From positions 1 through 62,091 of the forward strand of contig JAPPMG010000004.1 in NCBI GenBank assembly GCA_028819215.1: a DNA stretch of 62,091 nt, in the 5' to 3' direction. The position numbers and the translations under genes were made by a program. The notes under the pieces were generated by a model. That model ran no database searches. It saw only the letters and a list, made by a program, of their open reading frames with translations, and was not told the DNA's origin. Shown here in pieces: positions 51,586 through 60,394 of this stretch. How positions within the stretch are numbered: the first letter of the stretch is position 1; each line of letters begins with the position of its first letter. The stretch comes from Bryobacterales bacterium (GTDB lineage: Bacteria; Acidobacteriota; Terriglobia; Bryobacterales; UBA6623).

Positions 51586-54500
51586 CTAGTCTCTCCCCGC
51601 GAGCCGGAGAGCAAATGCTGTTGACGGCTCCACTTCACGCATCGAATTCGGCGTGGGCCAAGCCGTCCGACCCGGCCTCTCCCCTTCTTCTGCGGATGTC
51701 ATCAGGTGCGGTCTTGTCTTGCCGAACGGGGCCTTTCTCTCCCAGTAGAGAAGTGCCGTGCCGGCGGTACGCGAACCCTGACTGCGGTCGCCCCATTTTC
51801 GGACAATCCCTTCCAGATCCGAAGCGCTGTCATCACCTTCAATGCCATCCGATGCAGAACGGGCGCGGGCGGCGATCGCCGCCAGTACTGCTTGGGTTGC
51901 CGCGTCCGAGGGATCGAAGTGCTTCGCCGCTTCGTCTCCATCCATACCTGCAATGAGGTGACGGACCGAAGCGGCGACCACAGCGTGGAGAGCCTTGTCG
52001 CGCGCCCGAGGAGCCCACGGCGTAACACTGGTGGCCTCCACGTTGCGGTAAAGCGCACCGTGGTAGGCCAGAAAGTGCTCGAAATGTGAGACGTCGCGCG
52101 GACGACCGAAATTGTATAGGGTCACGACGAGACCGTGGAGACCGCGTCCCACCCGACTACTCGCCTGGATGTACTCCGCAGTGGACTTCGGTTGTCCATT
52201 TACCAACATGAGGCCAAGCCGGGACACGTCCACTCCAACGGAGATCATGTTGGAAGCTAGGACGACATCCCGCGGTACCGCGGCGAAGGGATCACCTTCG
52301 GACCCGGCGAGGGATACAGCCAACTCGCTCAGATATTGCGGGAGGTCTCGCGATGCGACACGACTGCTCAACTCGATCGCCTCCCCTTCCAACTGCCTGG
52401 GGTCGTCACCAAACCTAGTCGCCAAGAAGGCCATGTGTCTTGGGATGTCGTCTTGTACGAGCACGTGGGCGCCACCGAGTTCCCGGAGGCTGTTGAAGTA
52501 CAGGACAGCTGTCCAGAAAGGATCGAGTGAACCGGCCGGGACTCCAGCGTCTTTCCGGTGTGCCGCAACCTGTAGTAGGGCCGCAGTAGCTGCCTGCAAC
52601 GTGAACTTAGGGCTTCGCCCGGCAGATGAGAGTCCGAGATAGATTCGGTCCGGGCCCTTGTCGTCACGGACGGCGAAAAAGGAATCCGATGCTTCGAAGC
52701 CCGACGGAGGAAACTGCAGGACATTCCGGTCGAACAGGGCCCGGACTTGGCGGCCCGCCTGCCCGATCGTGGCCGTGGACCCGATCACCTTGGGACGGAT
52801 GGCGCCATCGGTGCATATGAGGTCGATCACGGTTTCATAAAGACCCGCCATCGAGCCGAGAGGGCCGGAGATCAAGTGGAGTTCGTCTTGAATGATGAGT
52901 CCTGGGCGCAGACCGCCATCCAGCCCGAACAAGAGCCTGAGGTCGTGACGCCGAGGCAATTGTGCGAACTTGTCGATCGTGCCGATGATCAGGCTTGGTG
53001 GTGAAGCATAGATGTAGTCATCGACGGTGTGAACTGGTATCGGTTCGCCAGTGATTTCGCAATGCGAATGGTTGCAGCGGATTTCGATACCGGAACCGTC
53101 CGCCGCCTCGGTGTAGCAAGACGGCGGAAGATCACGTCCGCAGACTGGACAGTGCAGGAGTTGGCGAGGGCTTGAACGGGGTTGGAGGCCGTTGCGCTCG
53201 TCGTGAAGCGCCTCCCGAGCAACCGCGATGCGGTTTGGCGTGGCCTCACCGCCTACATAGAGCCCCAAGGAAATCGGAGCGTTTCCGAGGTCGCCTCTCT
53301 CGCGGCGTATGGCATCACAGGCGCATATCAGCGAAGCGGCTCGCTGGAACTGCTGCACCGTAAGCAGTCTCAGCGTATAGCGCATGAGCACATCAACTCC
53401 GCCTTGGTCACGACGCCTAGCGTTCGCAAGTCGACGAATAAAGATCTGGAAGGCAGTCAGGGCAAGGTAGGCTTCCGTCTTCCCGCCACCAGTCGGAAAC
53501 CAGAGAAGGTCCATGCAGTCGCGGTCATCGTGGTCCGGCCACACAAGCCCAGTAATGACCAGCAGAATGTACGCGAGTTGGAATGGTCTCCAAGTGAGTG
53601 GACCCTTCCCCTCGCCCTTTGCCTCATAGCGCGCTTGCCTGTCCATCGCCGCATTGGCCAACACAAATGCCTGCCACGCGTGATTGCACGTCTCTAGCGT
53701 GGCCACGCCATGTCCCATGCGCTGGAAGGCATCCTGGCAGCGCGCCATGTTCCGGTTGGCGGCGTCACGCATACCTTGCGGAATATCGGCGAGCCGTGCT
53801 TCGAGCGTGTCAGAAATCCAGCGTCCGTACTCGCCGACAAAAGTCCCGAGAACGCTCGTCACTTCGCTGCGCGCATCGGGCCTTGCGAGCCATGAGGCCC
53901 GCAGTGCCTCAGGATGATCATCGAAGAATCCTTCCAACATTTGGTGGCCCGCCACGCTCACGCTTTTCACGCTCGCCGTAGGCAGCCAAGTGGTTCCGAC
54001 GCGGCCCACGCGCATTGCGCATGACGGCCCCCATTCGGCTCCGACGCCGTGGCCGACCGCGTACTCTACAACGTCGCGGTAGAGCAGCGCGGCCGACTGG
54101 GTGTCTTCGTCCGCTGTGGCGGATGAGATTGCTGCCCGCGGCCGAATCGCTCCGCCCTCGTCGGCAGTGAGTGCGCGGACATTAAGTCCCGCCTGGAAGA
54201 GACAGCATTCATCCCGGGACCTATCGTCGTTTTGGATGGCCGTGTTGATCAGGGTTACTGTGACGTCCTGCCGGTTTCCGTGGACCCGCCGCTTGATATG
54301 AAGGCAGAGGTCGGGATCGCGAACCGTCGTGCCATCCAGAGCCAGGAACTCGTTCTCGCGCCCCGCCCGTGGACCGCCTGCCGGTATCTCGTAGCTGTAG
54401 TTCAGCTGCACGCGTCGCCAGCGCCGCTCAGGTCCTTGGCCGTCCGATGCTTCCTGAGTGACGGGGACGTAGCGTGCGGTTTTAGCCAGGGAAACAACTA

Positions 54501-54792
54501 CGGTAGCGTTTGCATCGGCAGAAAATGTCAGCCCGATGGAGCAAGGACGCACTATGCGGTAACCCGGCACGCCCGAGTCCGACTCGCGGTCCTCACTCGA
54601 AGGAGCGCTGTCCTGCTGGTCATCCTCGATCGCAGGAAGCGGCGCATCTTCCGGCCAGAGGATCCCGGTAAGGTAGGTATCCACCGGTGGGGACGGGATT
54701 GTCTCGTCGTGCGAAAGCGGCCCGAGCAGCATCGCGTTGGTAAGGCGGATGATCTCGGAGCGCTCACGGAGATGATCAGGCAAAACGTTCAA
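51586..54792 (-). CDS. drmA: DrmA-like SF2 helicase of a DISARM-type system
   Basis: The 1068-residue protein has an SF2 helicase with Walker A LWFPTGGGKTEAYLALTAFQ, a DELH-box IIQDELHLISGPLGSMAGLY and SATIGQAGRQ. The DrmA hallmark C-terminus follows: ASRVGRGLHGLVVTLYNFGR, PRDVSHFEHF and YHGALYRNVEATSVTPW. The length is close to other DrmA proteins. The start is TTG at 54792, overlapping the upstream helicase stop (TTGA) with AGGAG six bases before. It is co-transcribed with drmB. DrmA loads or translocates on DNA in DISARM. Confidence 0.86.
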   Translation of the reverse strand: MNVLPDHLRERSEIIRLTNAMLLGPLSHDETIPSPPVDTYLTGILWPEDAPLPAIEDDQQDSAPSSEDRESDSGVPGYRIVRPCSIGLTFSADANATVVVSLAKTARYVPVTQEASDGQGPERRWRRVQLNYSYEIPAGGPRAGRENEFLALDGTTVRDPDLCLHIKRRVHGNRQDVTVTLINTAIQNDDRSRDECCLFQAGLNVRALTADEGGAIRPRAAISSATADEDTQSAALLYRDVVEYAVGHGVGAEWGPSCAMRVGRVGTTWLPTASVKSVSVAGHQMLEGFFDDHPEALRASWLARPDARSEVTSVLGTFVGEYGRWISDTLEARLADIPQGMRDAANRNMARCQDAFQRMGHGVATLETCNHAWQAFVLANAAMDRQARYEAKGEGKGPLTWRPFQLAYILLVITGLVWPDHDDRDCMDLLWFPTGGGKTEAYLALTAFQIFIRRLANARRRDQGGVDVLMRYTLRLLTVQQFQRAASLICACDAIRRERGDLGNAPISLGLYVGGEATPNRIAVAREALHDERNGLQPRSSPRQLLHCPVCGRDLPPSCYTEAADGSGIEIRCNHSHCEITGEPIPVHTVDDYIYASPPSLIIGTIDKFAQLPRRHDLRLLFGLDGGLRPGLIIQDELHLISGPLGSMAGLYETVIDLICTDGAIRPKVIGSTATIGQAGRQVRALFDRNVLQFPPSGFEASDSFFAVRDDKGPDRIYLGLSSAGRSPKFTLQAATAALLQVAAHRKDAGVPAGSLDPFWTAVLYFNSLRELGGAHVLVQDDIPRHMAFLATRFGDDPRQLEGEAIELSSRVASRDLPQYLSELAVSLAGSEGDPFAAVPRDVVLASNMISVGVDVSRLGLMLVNGQPKSTAEYIQASSRVGRGLHGLVVTLYNFGRPRDVSHFEHFLAYHGALYRNVEATSVTPWAPRARDKALHAVVAASVRHLIAGMDGDEAAKHFDPSDAATQAVLAAIAARARSASDGIEGDDSASDLEGIVRKWGDRSQGSRTAGTALLYWERKAPFGKTRPHLMTSAEEGERPGRTAWPTPNSMREVEPSTAFALRLAGRD

Positions 54793-56735
54793 TCTTTTCT
54801 CCTGTAGGTCTTGAAGTCGCCGGTCCCAAACAGGCTGACGCCAAGCCAGAGCCGGCTCGTTCGATAAGGATCCTCCAGTGGGAATTCGGCATCAGAGCTG
54901 ACCGTTCCGACAGCGGAGATTCGCAGGTTATAGATCTTCTTGGGAAGCACGTAGTGTCTGCTGAACAATATTTCCAGCAAATCTTGCGTCAACTGAGGAG
55001 CGGTTCGCCCGATCAGCCGAGCTGGGCGATCGGCCTCCTGTAGGTGAATGTGCCACACGGATTTTCCCTCGTTCGTGTGCTTGCGGAGCATGACCTTGTG
55101 GCCCTGCAGCGCACAAGCGTTCCGCAGCAGCAAGTCTTGAAGCCCTGAGACAACGTCAGCCCCGCCGTGAAGGTCCGGATCCACGAATCCGAATGGGTCA
55201 ATGTCGCCCCTTAAGCCGATCTCGAGATTCACCCAGCCACGTTGCCAGTTGCACAGGCGTTCACGGTCGGTTGGAAGCTTCCAAGTCTCTGGAGGCTTAT
55301 AGAGCCCCTTCCGGCTCAGTCTGTTCAGTTCCTGTCCGGCGCGTGTCAGCGCGACGTAGTGCACATTGGCCTCTTCCAACGTCGATGGGTGGTTGGGTCG
55401 TTCGACGCCTAGCCGTGCGTCATGCTGGAGAGTTTCCAGAATCGTGACGGTATCGAACTCGAGGCCTTTGGATTGGTGGATAGTGGTGACTAGTAGCCCG
55501 TCTTCGCCAGCCATTTGATCATCGGGAAATGCGTCAGGCCAGTGCAGTCGTGAACGCAGCTCTGGAACCCGGAGGCCGGACCCGTTTCCCGGGACACCGC
55601 TGGCCCGGCATAATCTCGACCAAGCGGCGGTCTTCGGAGGTAGGCCCAGACTCCGGCATGTTGCGTCATCCCAGTGCTGGGTCAGGTGGTCAAAGATCTT
55701 GCTGAACTGCGATCTTGACAGTTGCGTCGACTTGAGACGGCTGAGCAGCGCGGCGATCCATGCTGGAGGCAGAGGTGAGTAGTTTCCGGCCCGCAGGCGG
55801 ACCGGTATGGCCCCTCCCTGAACCTCTCCACCGAAAAGTTGCTGTAGCACGCGCAGAGATTCGCCATTCGTACGGGTGAGGATTGCGCGGCTTCGGGAAT
55901 CATCTCTTCTGAGCCACGCAGGGTTAGCAGGCTCCGTGGTGGATGGAAGGCTGGCTACCTCTTCCCGGAGAACTCGGAGCTTCTCATTGTCGGATTTCTG
56001 GCCAAGTAACACCCTCCGTAGAGCGGATGAGAGATCCGCCAGCGGTCTGACAGCTCGATAGTTCTGTGTGAGCGTAAGCATTTCCAAGTCGGAGCCGTAC
56101 GCATCGGTGATCTTCTTCCAGTATTCTGCGGGGGTGGGGAATGTCTGCTCCGCTGAGCGTGCGCCGAAGCCGTAGATGGCTTGTGCCGGATCCCCGAGAA
56201 TGGTGAATCCGGCACCCGGTTGTCCCGGTGGTGCAAGAAGCTCCAGAAGAGCCAGCACGAGTTCGCCACGAACCCCCGGGAGGTCCTGAAACTCATCCAC
56301 AATTAGATGACGACGGTCACCTATGCGGTCGCGGACTCGGTCCCGCTTCGAGCCCGTGATGAGACCTGTCAGTGCTTCGATATTCTGGTCGTGTCCTCTT
56401 GCCAGCAACGTCCGTTCGGGTCGGCCGAGGAGCCTGAGCATGCGAAACGCCCACGAATCGAATGTCCGAACGGAGACGTGGCGCAGCTCCTCGATAACCG
56501 AATCGTCCGTGTCCGTTACACGCGCAATCCGGTGAGTCAGGTTCCGTACCGCACTCCGGGAAAAGCTGAGGACAAGCATCTGTCCAGGCGAGAGGCCAGT
56601 CCGTATCAGGCTGGCCATCCGGACGGCGGCCATCTCCGTCTTTCCTGTGCCGGGCCCCGCGTCCACCAGCAGACGTGCGGACGCTTCTGCGTGACGCACA
56701 CGATCTCGATGCTGAGAATCGTCGGAAATCTTCAT
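54789..56735 (-). CDS. UvrD/Rep-like superfamily 1 helicase
   Basis: The 648-residue protein has Walker A LLVDAGPGTGKTEMAAVRMA, motif Ia-like LSFSRSAVRNLTHRI, Walker B LIVDEFQDLPGVRGEL, motif III GDPAQAIYGFGA, LTQNYRAVRPL, and motif V TIHQSKGLEFDTV. The C-terminal about 150 residues are unassigned. It is the first gene of the minus-strand operon and overlaps drmA by 4 nt. Such an accessory SF1 helicase is not part of the DISARM classes I know, so it may be a variant component. Confidence 0.85.
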   Translation of the reverse strand: MKISDDSQHRDRVRHAEASARLLVDAGPGTGKTEMAAVRMASLIRTGLSPGQMLVLSFSRSAVRNLTHRIARVTDTDDSVIEELRHVSVRTFDSWAFRMLRLLGRPERTLLARGHDQNIEALTGLITGSKRDRVRDRIGDRRHLIVDEFQDLPGVRGELVLALLELLAPPGQPGAGFTILGDPAQAIYGFGARSAEQTFPTPAEYWKKITDAYGSDLEMLTLTQNYRAVRPLADLSSALRRVLLGQKSDNEKLRVLREEVASLPSTTEPANPAWLRRDDSRSRAILTRTNGESLRVLQQLFGGEVQGGAIPVRLRAGNYSPLPPAWIAALLSRLKSTQLSRSQFSKIFDHLTQHWDDATCRSLGLPPKTAAWSRLCRASGVPGNGSGLRVPELRSRLHWPDAFPDDQMAGEDGLLVTTIHQSKGLEFDTVTILETLQHDARLGVERPNHPSTLEEANVHYVALTRAGQELNRLSRKGLYKPPETWKLPTDRERLCNWQRGWVNLEIGLRGDIDPFGFVDPDLHGGADVVSGLQDLLLRNACALQGHKVMLRKHTNEGKSVWHIHLQEADRPARLIGRTAPQLTQDLLEILFSRHYVLPKKIYNLRISAVGTVSSDAEFPLEDPYRTSRLWLGVSLFGTGDFKTYRRKD

Positions 56736-57000
56736 GCCTGATATCGTTTAGGGCTGAAGTGCAACCCTCGCTGGAAACGGATTCTCTCTGAAGCCAGATT
56801 GGTTGAAGTGCTTGCGAGTTCGCCTACGGTCTGATACGTGACCGAGTCCCACAACGCGGTCAGGTCAGTGCCAGCTGTCGGACTAGGTCGCCTCCGTGCC
56901 GATGCCCCGCCGTTTCGGGTAGGTGCGAGCTGCAAAGCGTGAAGGGGAATAGCGTAGCAAACACTGCTGCCGTTTTCGGGGTTGCATTCTGGGTTGAATT

Positions 57001-57024
57001 GTGACATGCTGTCCCAAAGTGACA
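57001..57024 (+). promoter_or_regulatory. Direct repeats in the divergent promoter region of the methyltransferase
   Basis: GTGACA occurs at 57001-57006 and again at 57019-57024, 18 bp apart, just upstream of the methyltransferase start. M.EcoRII and M.SsoII type methylases are known to bind their own promoters through an N-terminal helix-turn-helix, and this protein has such a domain. The repeats are therefore candidate operator half-sites. The 302-bp region 56736-57037 otherwise shows no gene and must hold divergent promoters. Confidence 0.3.
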
Positions 57025-57037
57025 CAGAGGCTGCACT

Positions 57038-58297
57038 ATGGACGCGAGTGGTGCCATTGAGTTCTCTGAACTCATGACACGCGCCGGGCTGAGCATCAGC
57101 GAGGCTGCCGAGTTGCTAGACGTCAATCCCAGAACCGTACGGCGTTACATCAATGGCGAGGGGAGACGTATCGACCGGCTCAAGATCGAGAAACTGTGCG
57201 AGATCGCCAACGGGCGGTGCCGATCGGACCGGGCAGAAGGATTTCGCTTCATCGATCTGTTTGCCGGGATCGGTGGGCTGCGCCTCCCGTTTGAAGAAAT
57301 CGGCGGGCGCTGCGTGTTCACATCAGAGTGGGATCGGTTTTCCAAGCAGACATACACTGCTAACTTCCCGGAACCAGCGGACAGTGATCACGAACTCGTC
57401 GGTGACATACGCCCCTATGCCGAGAAGCCCGAGACCGTACCAAGCCACGACGTCTTGTTGGCCGGGTTTCCTTGCCAGCCATTCTCGATCGCGGGGGTGT
57501 CTAAGAAGAATGCGCTTGGTCATCCGCATGGATTCCTTTGCGACACGCAGGGTACGCTCTTCTACGATCTGGCGAAGATTATCAAGCACCACCGTCCTCC
57601 AGCGTTTCTGCTCGAGAATGTCAAGAATCTCAAACGGCATGACGGTGGCCGAACCTTTGCAACAATCATGCACGTTCTCGAAAGCGAGCTGGGTTACAGC
57701 GTCAGCACACGAGTCGTGGATTCCTCGCCATGGGTTCCCCAGAAGCGCGAAAGGATCTTCATGGTCGGGTTTCGGGAACGGGCGAGATTTGATTTCGATG
57801 AAATGGCGATGCCGAGCGGTCCGGACCCTACACTTCAGGCGATCCTCGATACAGAAGTCGACTCGAAGTACACGCTGACGAAGCATCTATGGAAATATCT
57901 TCAGGACTACAAGAAGAAACATCGGAGAGCCGGCAACGGGTTCGGTTACTCCCTTTTTGGCCCTGACGATGTGGCCCGGACACTCTCTGCCCGCTATTAC
58001 AAGGATGGTTCGGAGATACTGATCAAACAAAAGGGTCGGCGCCCGCGTCGGCTGACTCCTCGGGAATGCGCGCGGTTGATGGGTTTCGAGAAACCGGGCG
58101 AGACAGAGTTCAGGATTCCGGTGTCCGATACCCAAGCCTATCGACAGTTTGGCAACGCCGTAGTGGTGCCTGTCGTTCGAGCTGTTGCCCAGCTCATGAA
58201 GCCGCACATCGCCGAGTTTCTCGCGCGGGACGGCCGCGAGCTACCATCCGCACTCCAGTACGATTTTCTGTTTCCGGAGCCGAGTGTGGCGATCTGA
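57038..58297 (+). CDS. dcm: C5-cytosine DNA methyltransferase, M.EcoRII/Dcm-like, with N-terminal HTH
   Basis: The 419-residue protein starts at ATG 57038, seven bases after AGAGG. Residues about 10-60 form a helix-turn-helix (LSISEAAELLDVNPRTVRRY). The methylase has motif I FIDLFAGIGGLRLPFEEIGG, motif IV with catalytic Cys in LLAGFPCQPFSIAG, motif VI FLLENVKNL, motif VIII PQKRERIFMVGF and motif X QFGNAVVVPV. The EcoRII-like endonuclease and vsr genes follow on the same strand, so the predicted target is CCWGG. The class 2 DISARM methylase is also a C5 enzyme reported to modify CCWGG, so this protein could protect against both systems. Confidence 0.92.
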   Translation: MDASGAIEFSELMTRAGLSISEAAELLDVNPRTVRRYINGEGRRIDRLKIEKLCEIANGRCRSDRAEGFRFIDLFAGIGGLRLPFEEIGGRCVFTSEWDRFSKQTYTANFPEPADSDHELVGDIRPYAEKPETVPSHDVLLAGFPCQPFSIAGVSKKNALGHPHGFLCDTQGTLFYDLAKIIKHHRPPAFLLENVKNLKRHDGGRTFATIMHVLESELGYSVSTRVVDSSPWVPQKRERIFMVGFRERARFDFDEMAMPSGPDPTLQAILDTEVDSKYTLTKHLWKYLQDYKKKHRRAGNGFGYSLFGPDDVARTLSARYYKDGSEILIKQKGRRPRRLTPRECARLMGFEKPGETEFRIPVSDTQAYRQFGNAVVVPVVRAVAQLMKPHIAEFLARDGRELPSALQYDFLFPEPSVAI

Positions 58298-58300
58298 TCC

Positions 58301-58774
58301 ATGGCTGCTGATATCGTCTTACCGGATGTGTGCAGTCGGATGATGGCGGGAATCAGGGGTAAGAACACGAAGCCTGAGATCGCGATCCGATCTGCATTGC
58401 ATCGGCTTGGATTCCGGTTTCACGTTCACCGAAGAAATCTTCACGGAAGGCCCGATCTCGTCTTTCCGAAGCGCAAGGCGGTGATTCTGGTTCACGGGTG
58501 CTTCTGGCACGGTCACGACTGCCATCTGTTCAAATGGCCGAAGCCCCGGAGTGATTTCTGGCGACGCAAGATCAATGGGAATATCGCTCGCGACCGTGAG
58601 CATCAGCAGGCCTTGGCGGATGGCTGATGGCGTGTGGCGACTATTTGGGAGTGCGCTCTCAAAGGACGGGCACGTCTTCCGATACAAGCGATTGCCCAAC
58701 GATGTACGACATGGCTAGAGTCTGACGAGCCGGGAATGGGGTTGCGAGGCAATGAGACGCGGACAGCTGCGTGA
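58301..58774 (+). pseudogene. vsr: vsr (very short patch repair endonuclease) interrupted by an in-frame TGA
   Basis: The frame starts at ATG 58301 and reads typical Vsr: SRMMAGIRGKNTKPEIAIRS, HRRNLHGRPDLVFPKRKAVI, VHGCFWHGHDC, SDFWRRKINGN. It then meets TGA at 58625-58627 after QQALADG. In the same frame the expected C-terminus resumes at once: WRVATIWECALKGRARLP. The sequence GATGGCTGATGGC suggests a short duplication or a Trp-to-stop change. The 108-residue product keeps the catalytic Asp and His but loses the C-terminal strand. Vsr repairs T:G mismatches arising from deaminated 5-methylcytosine at CCWGG sites. It overlaps the endonuclease start by 23 nt. Confidence 0.8.
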
Positions 58775-59978
58775 CTACTTTGCCGGTGTAGGCGTAAAGC
58801 GCCTGACTGCCGTGGACGCCGAACCCAGGAGGTCAAATCAGCACGAGATAGGTACTACACGAGCAATGCGTCGTCAATTCCTTGGCGAAGTTCAGCATCA
58901 GCGGTTTCGGGCCACCTACGTCTGGTTGGGAGAAGATCAGGACGGCTTTACAGCCGAAGCAACAGCTACCCATTACGATGCGCGCGAACAGCAGGAACAC
59001 AGGGCACCAGAGTGGCGTCTCTACTATCCCTCCAATCCGGTCACGGAAGCTATGCGGGAGGGGGACACCCTTTTCTTGGCGATGACCAACGACGAGCGGC
59101 TGTACTTCATCGTCACACCCAAAGGCTCGACCAGTGAGCGGCAGCTCTCGTGGCTCTTCGACCTGAACGCAAAGGGTCGGTCATTTGTGTCGCGCGAGGT
59201 TTCCGGCGACGAGCCGGAAATCGACTTTGCCGCACGATTCATCCTCGACGAGATCGGAATTGAATTCGAGGAGCCGGACGCAGACAGGCTCGATACCATC
59301 GTTGACCGCTTTGGTATGAAGTTTCCGAGGACGGCGGAGTTCTCGGACCTAGCCCGCCTCACGCTTCCCGAGGTCAGGGCCGAGGACGATCCTGACATGG
59401 CGCTTGTAGCGTGGCTCAGCCACGAGGAAGCGTTGTTCCGACGGCTTGAACGGCGAATAGTCGCGAGCCGCCTTGACGAAGGATTTCACGATGGGACTGG
59501 CGTGACTGATGTGGATGGTTTCATTCGGTTTTCGCTGAGCGTCCAGAACAGAAGAAAGTCGCGCATGGGGCAGTCTCTGGAACACCATTTGGAAGCGGTG
59601 TTTCGTGCCCATGGCATCGCATACGTGCGTGGTGCCGTAACCGAGAACAATCAACGACCCGACTTTCTGTTTCCCAGCGAAAAGGTCTATTGGGCGGCGC
59701 CAAACATCGGCTATGCCTGCCTGACGATGCTTGCCGCGAAATCGAGTTGCAAGGATCGATGGAGGCAGGTTCTAGCCGAAGCGTCGAAGATTCCGAGAAA
59801 ACACCTAGTGACGCTCGAGCCCGGGATTTCCGAGCCGCAGACAACCCAGATGGAGAATTCGAATCTGCAACTCGTCGTGCCTCAATCAATTCAGGAGACC
59901 TATACGGAAAACCAACGCGCTTGGCTTTGGAATCTCGGGGACTTCATTCGGGATGTGGAAGCTCGTGCCTGCAAATAG
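58752..59978 (+). CDS. ecoRIIR: EcoRII-like type II restriction endonuclease
   Basis: The 408-residue protein closely matches the length of R.EcoRII (about 404). The N-terminal effector domain shows LRDYFAGVGVKRLTAVDAEP near residues 6-25. The C-terminal catalytic domain has SVQNRRKSRMGQSLEHHLEA and the PD-(D/E)XK core NQRPDFLFPSEKVYW with LTMLAAKSSCKDRWRQVL. The tail LVVPQSIQETY matches the EcoRII end. The family cuts 5' of CCWGG and often needs two sites. It lies downstream of the matching C5 methylase, so together they form a complete type II system. ATG 58752 follows a GCGAGG-type RBS. Confidence 0.9.
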   Translation: MRRGQLRDYFAGVGVKRLTAVDAEPRRSNQHEIGTTRAMRRQFLGEVQHQRFRATYVWLGEDQDGFTAEATATHYDAREQQEHRAPEWRLYYPSNPVTEAMREGDTLFLAMTNDERLYFIVTPKGSTSERQLSWLFDLNAKGRSFVSREVSGDEPEIDFAARFILDEIGIEFEEPDADRLDTIVDRFGMKFPRTAEFSDLARLTLPEVRAEDDPDMALVAWLSHEEALFRRLERRIVASRLDEGFHDGTGVTDVDGFIRFSLSVQNRRKSRMGQSLEHHLEAVFRAHGIAYVRGAVTENNQRPDFLFPSEKVYWAAPNIGYACLTMLAAKSSCKDRWRQVLAEASKIPRKHLVTLEPGISEPQTTQMENSNLQLVVPQSIQETYTENQRAWLWNLGDFIRDVEARACK

Positions 59979-60394
59979 ACCAACGATCGGCGAAGCTGGG
60001 AATCCCGTTCGTATTCGAGGACAAACCTTTGTTTTTCAGATAGATGCGCTCAAGCGAAATTCGCAATAGCCCTAGCCTCGCCATCCGCTCCACAGATCGC
60101 CGGAGTCTTGGTTGATCGGCTAGCAACTCCGCAGGCTTGGCAGCGCGCTCGTCCGGCCACTCCGCTCTAGTCTTGGGCAAAACGATACCCAGGAACTGAC
60201 GTTCACTCCGTCTCGGCCACCAGCGGTGGGTACTAGTACTATTCAAGCCCAAAGACCCGCCAAACCTGCAGCCAGTGTTCCCCCACGAATGCGCTGATGC
60301 AGCCTGTGTCCTAGAAGGAACCCCCTCTCGCTTCCAGCACCCACTAGCTGCCGGTACCTGCGACTCGGCATGTTGCCAATAAGGGGCTGCTGGC
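59979..60394. other. Gene-free region between the endonuclease and repressor genes
   Basis: No gene is recognised in 416 bases. A minus-strand open frame (59944-60648) crosses it, but its first half is the repressor gene in another frame. The remainder (LRRSVERMARLGLLRISLER) has no family assignment. Confidence 0.4.
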
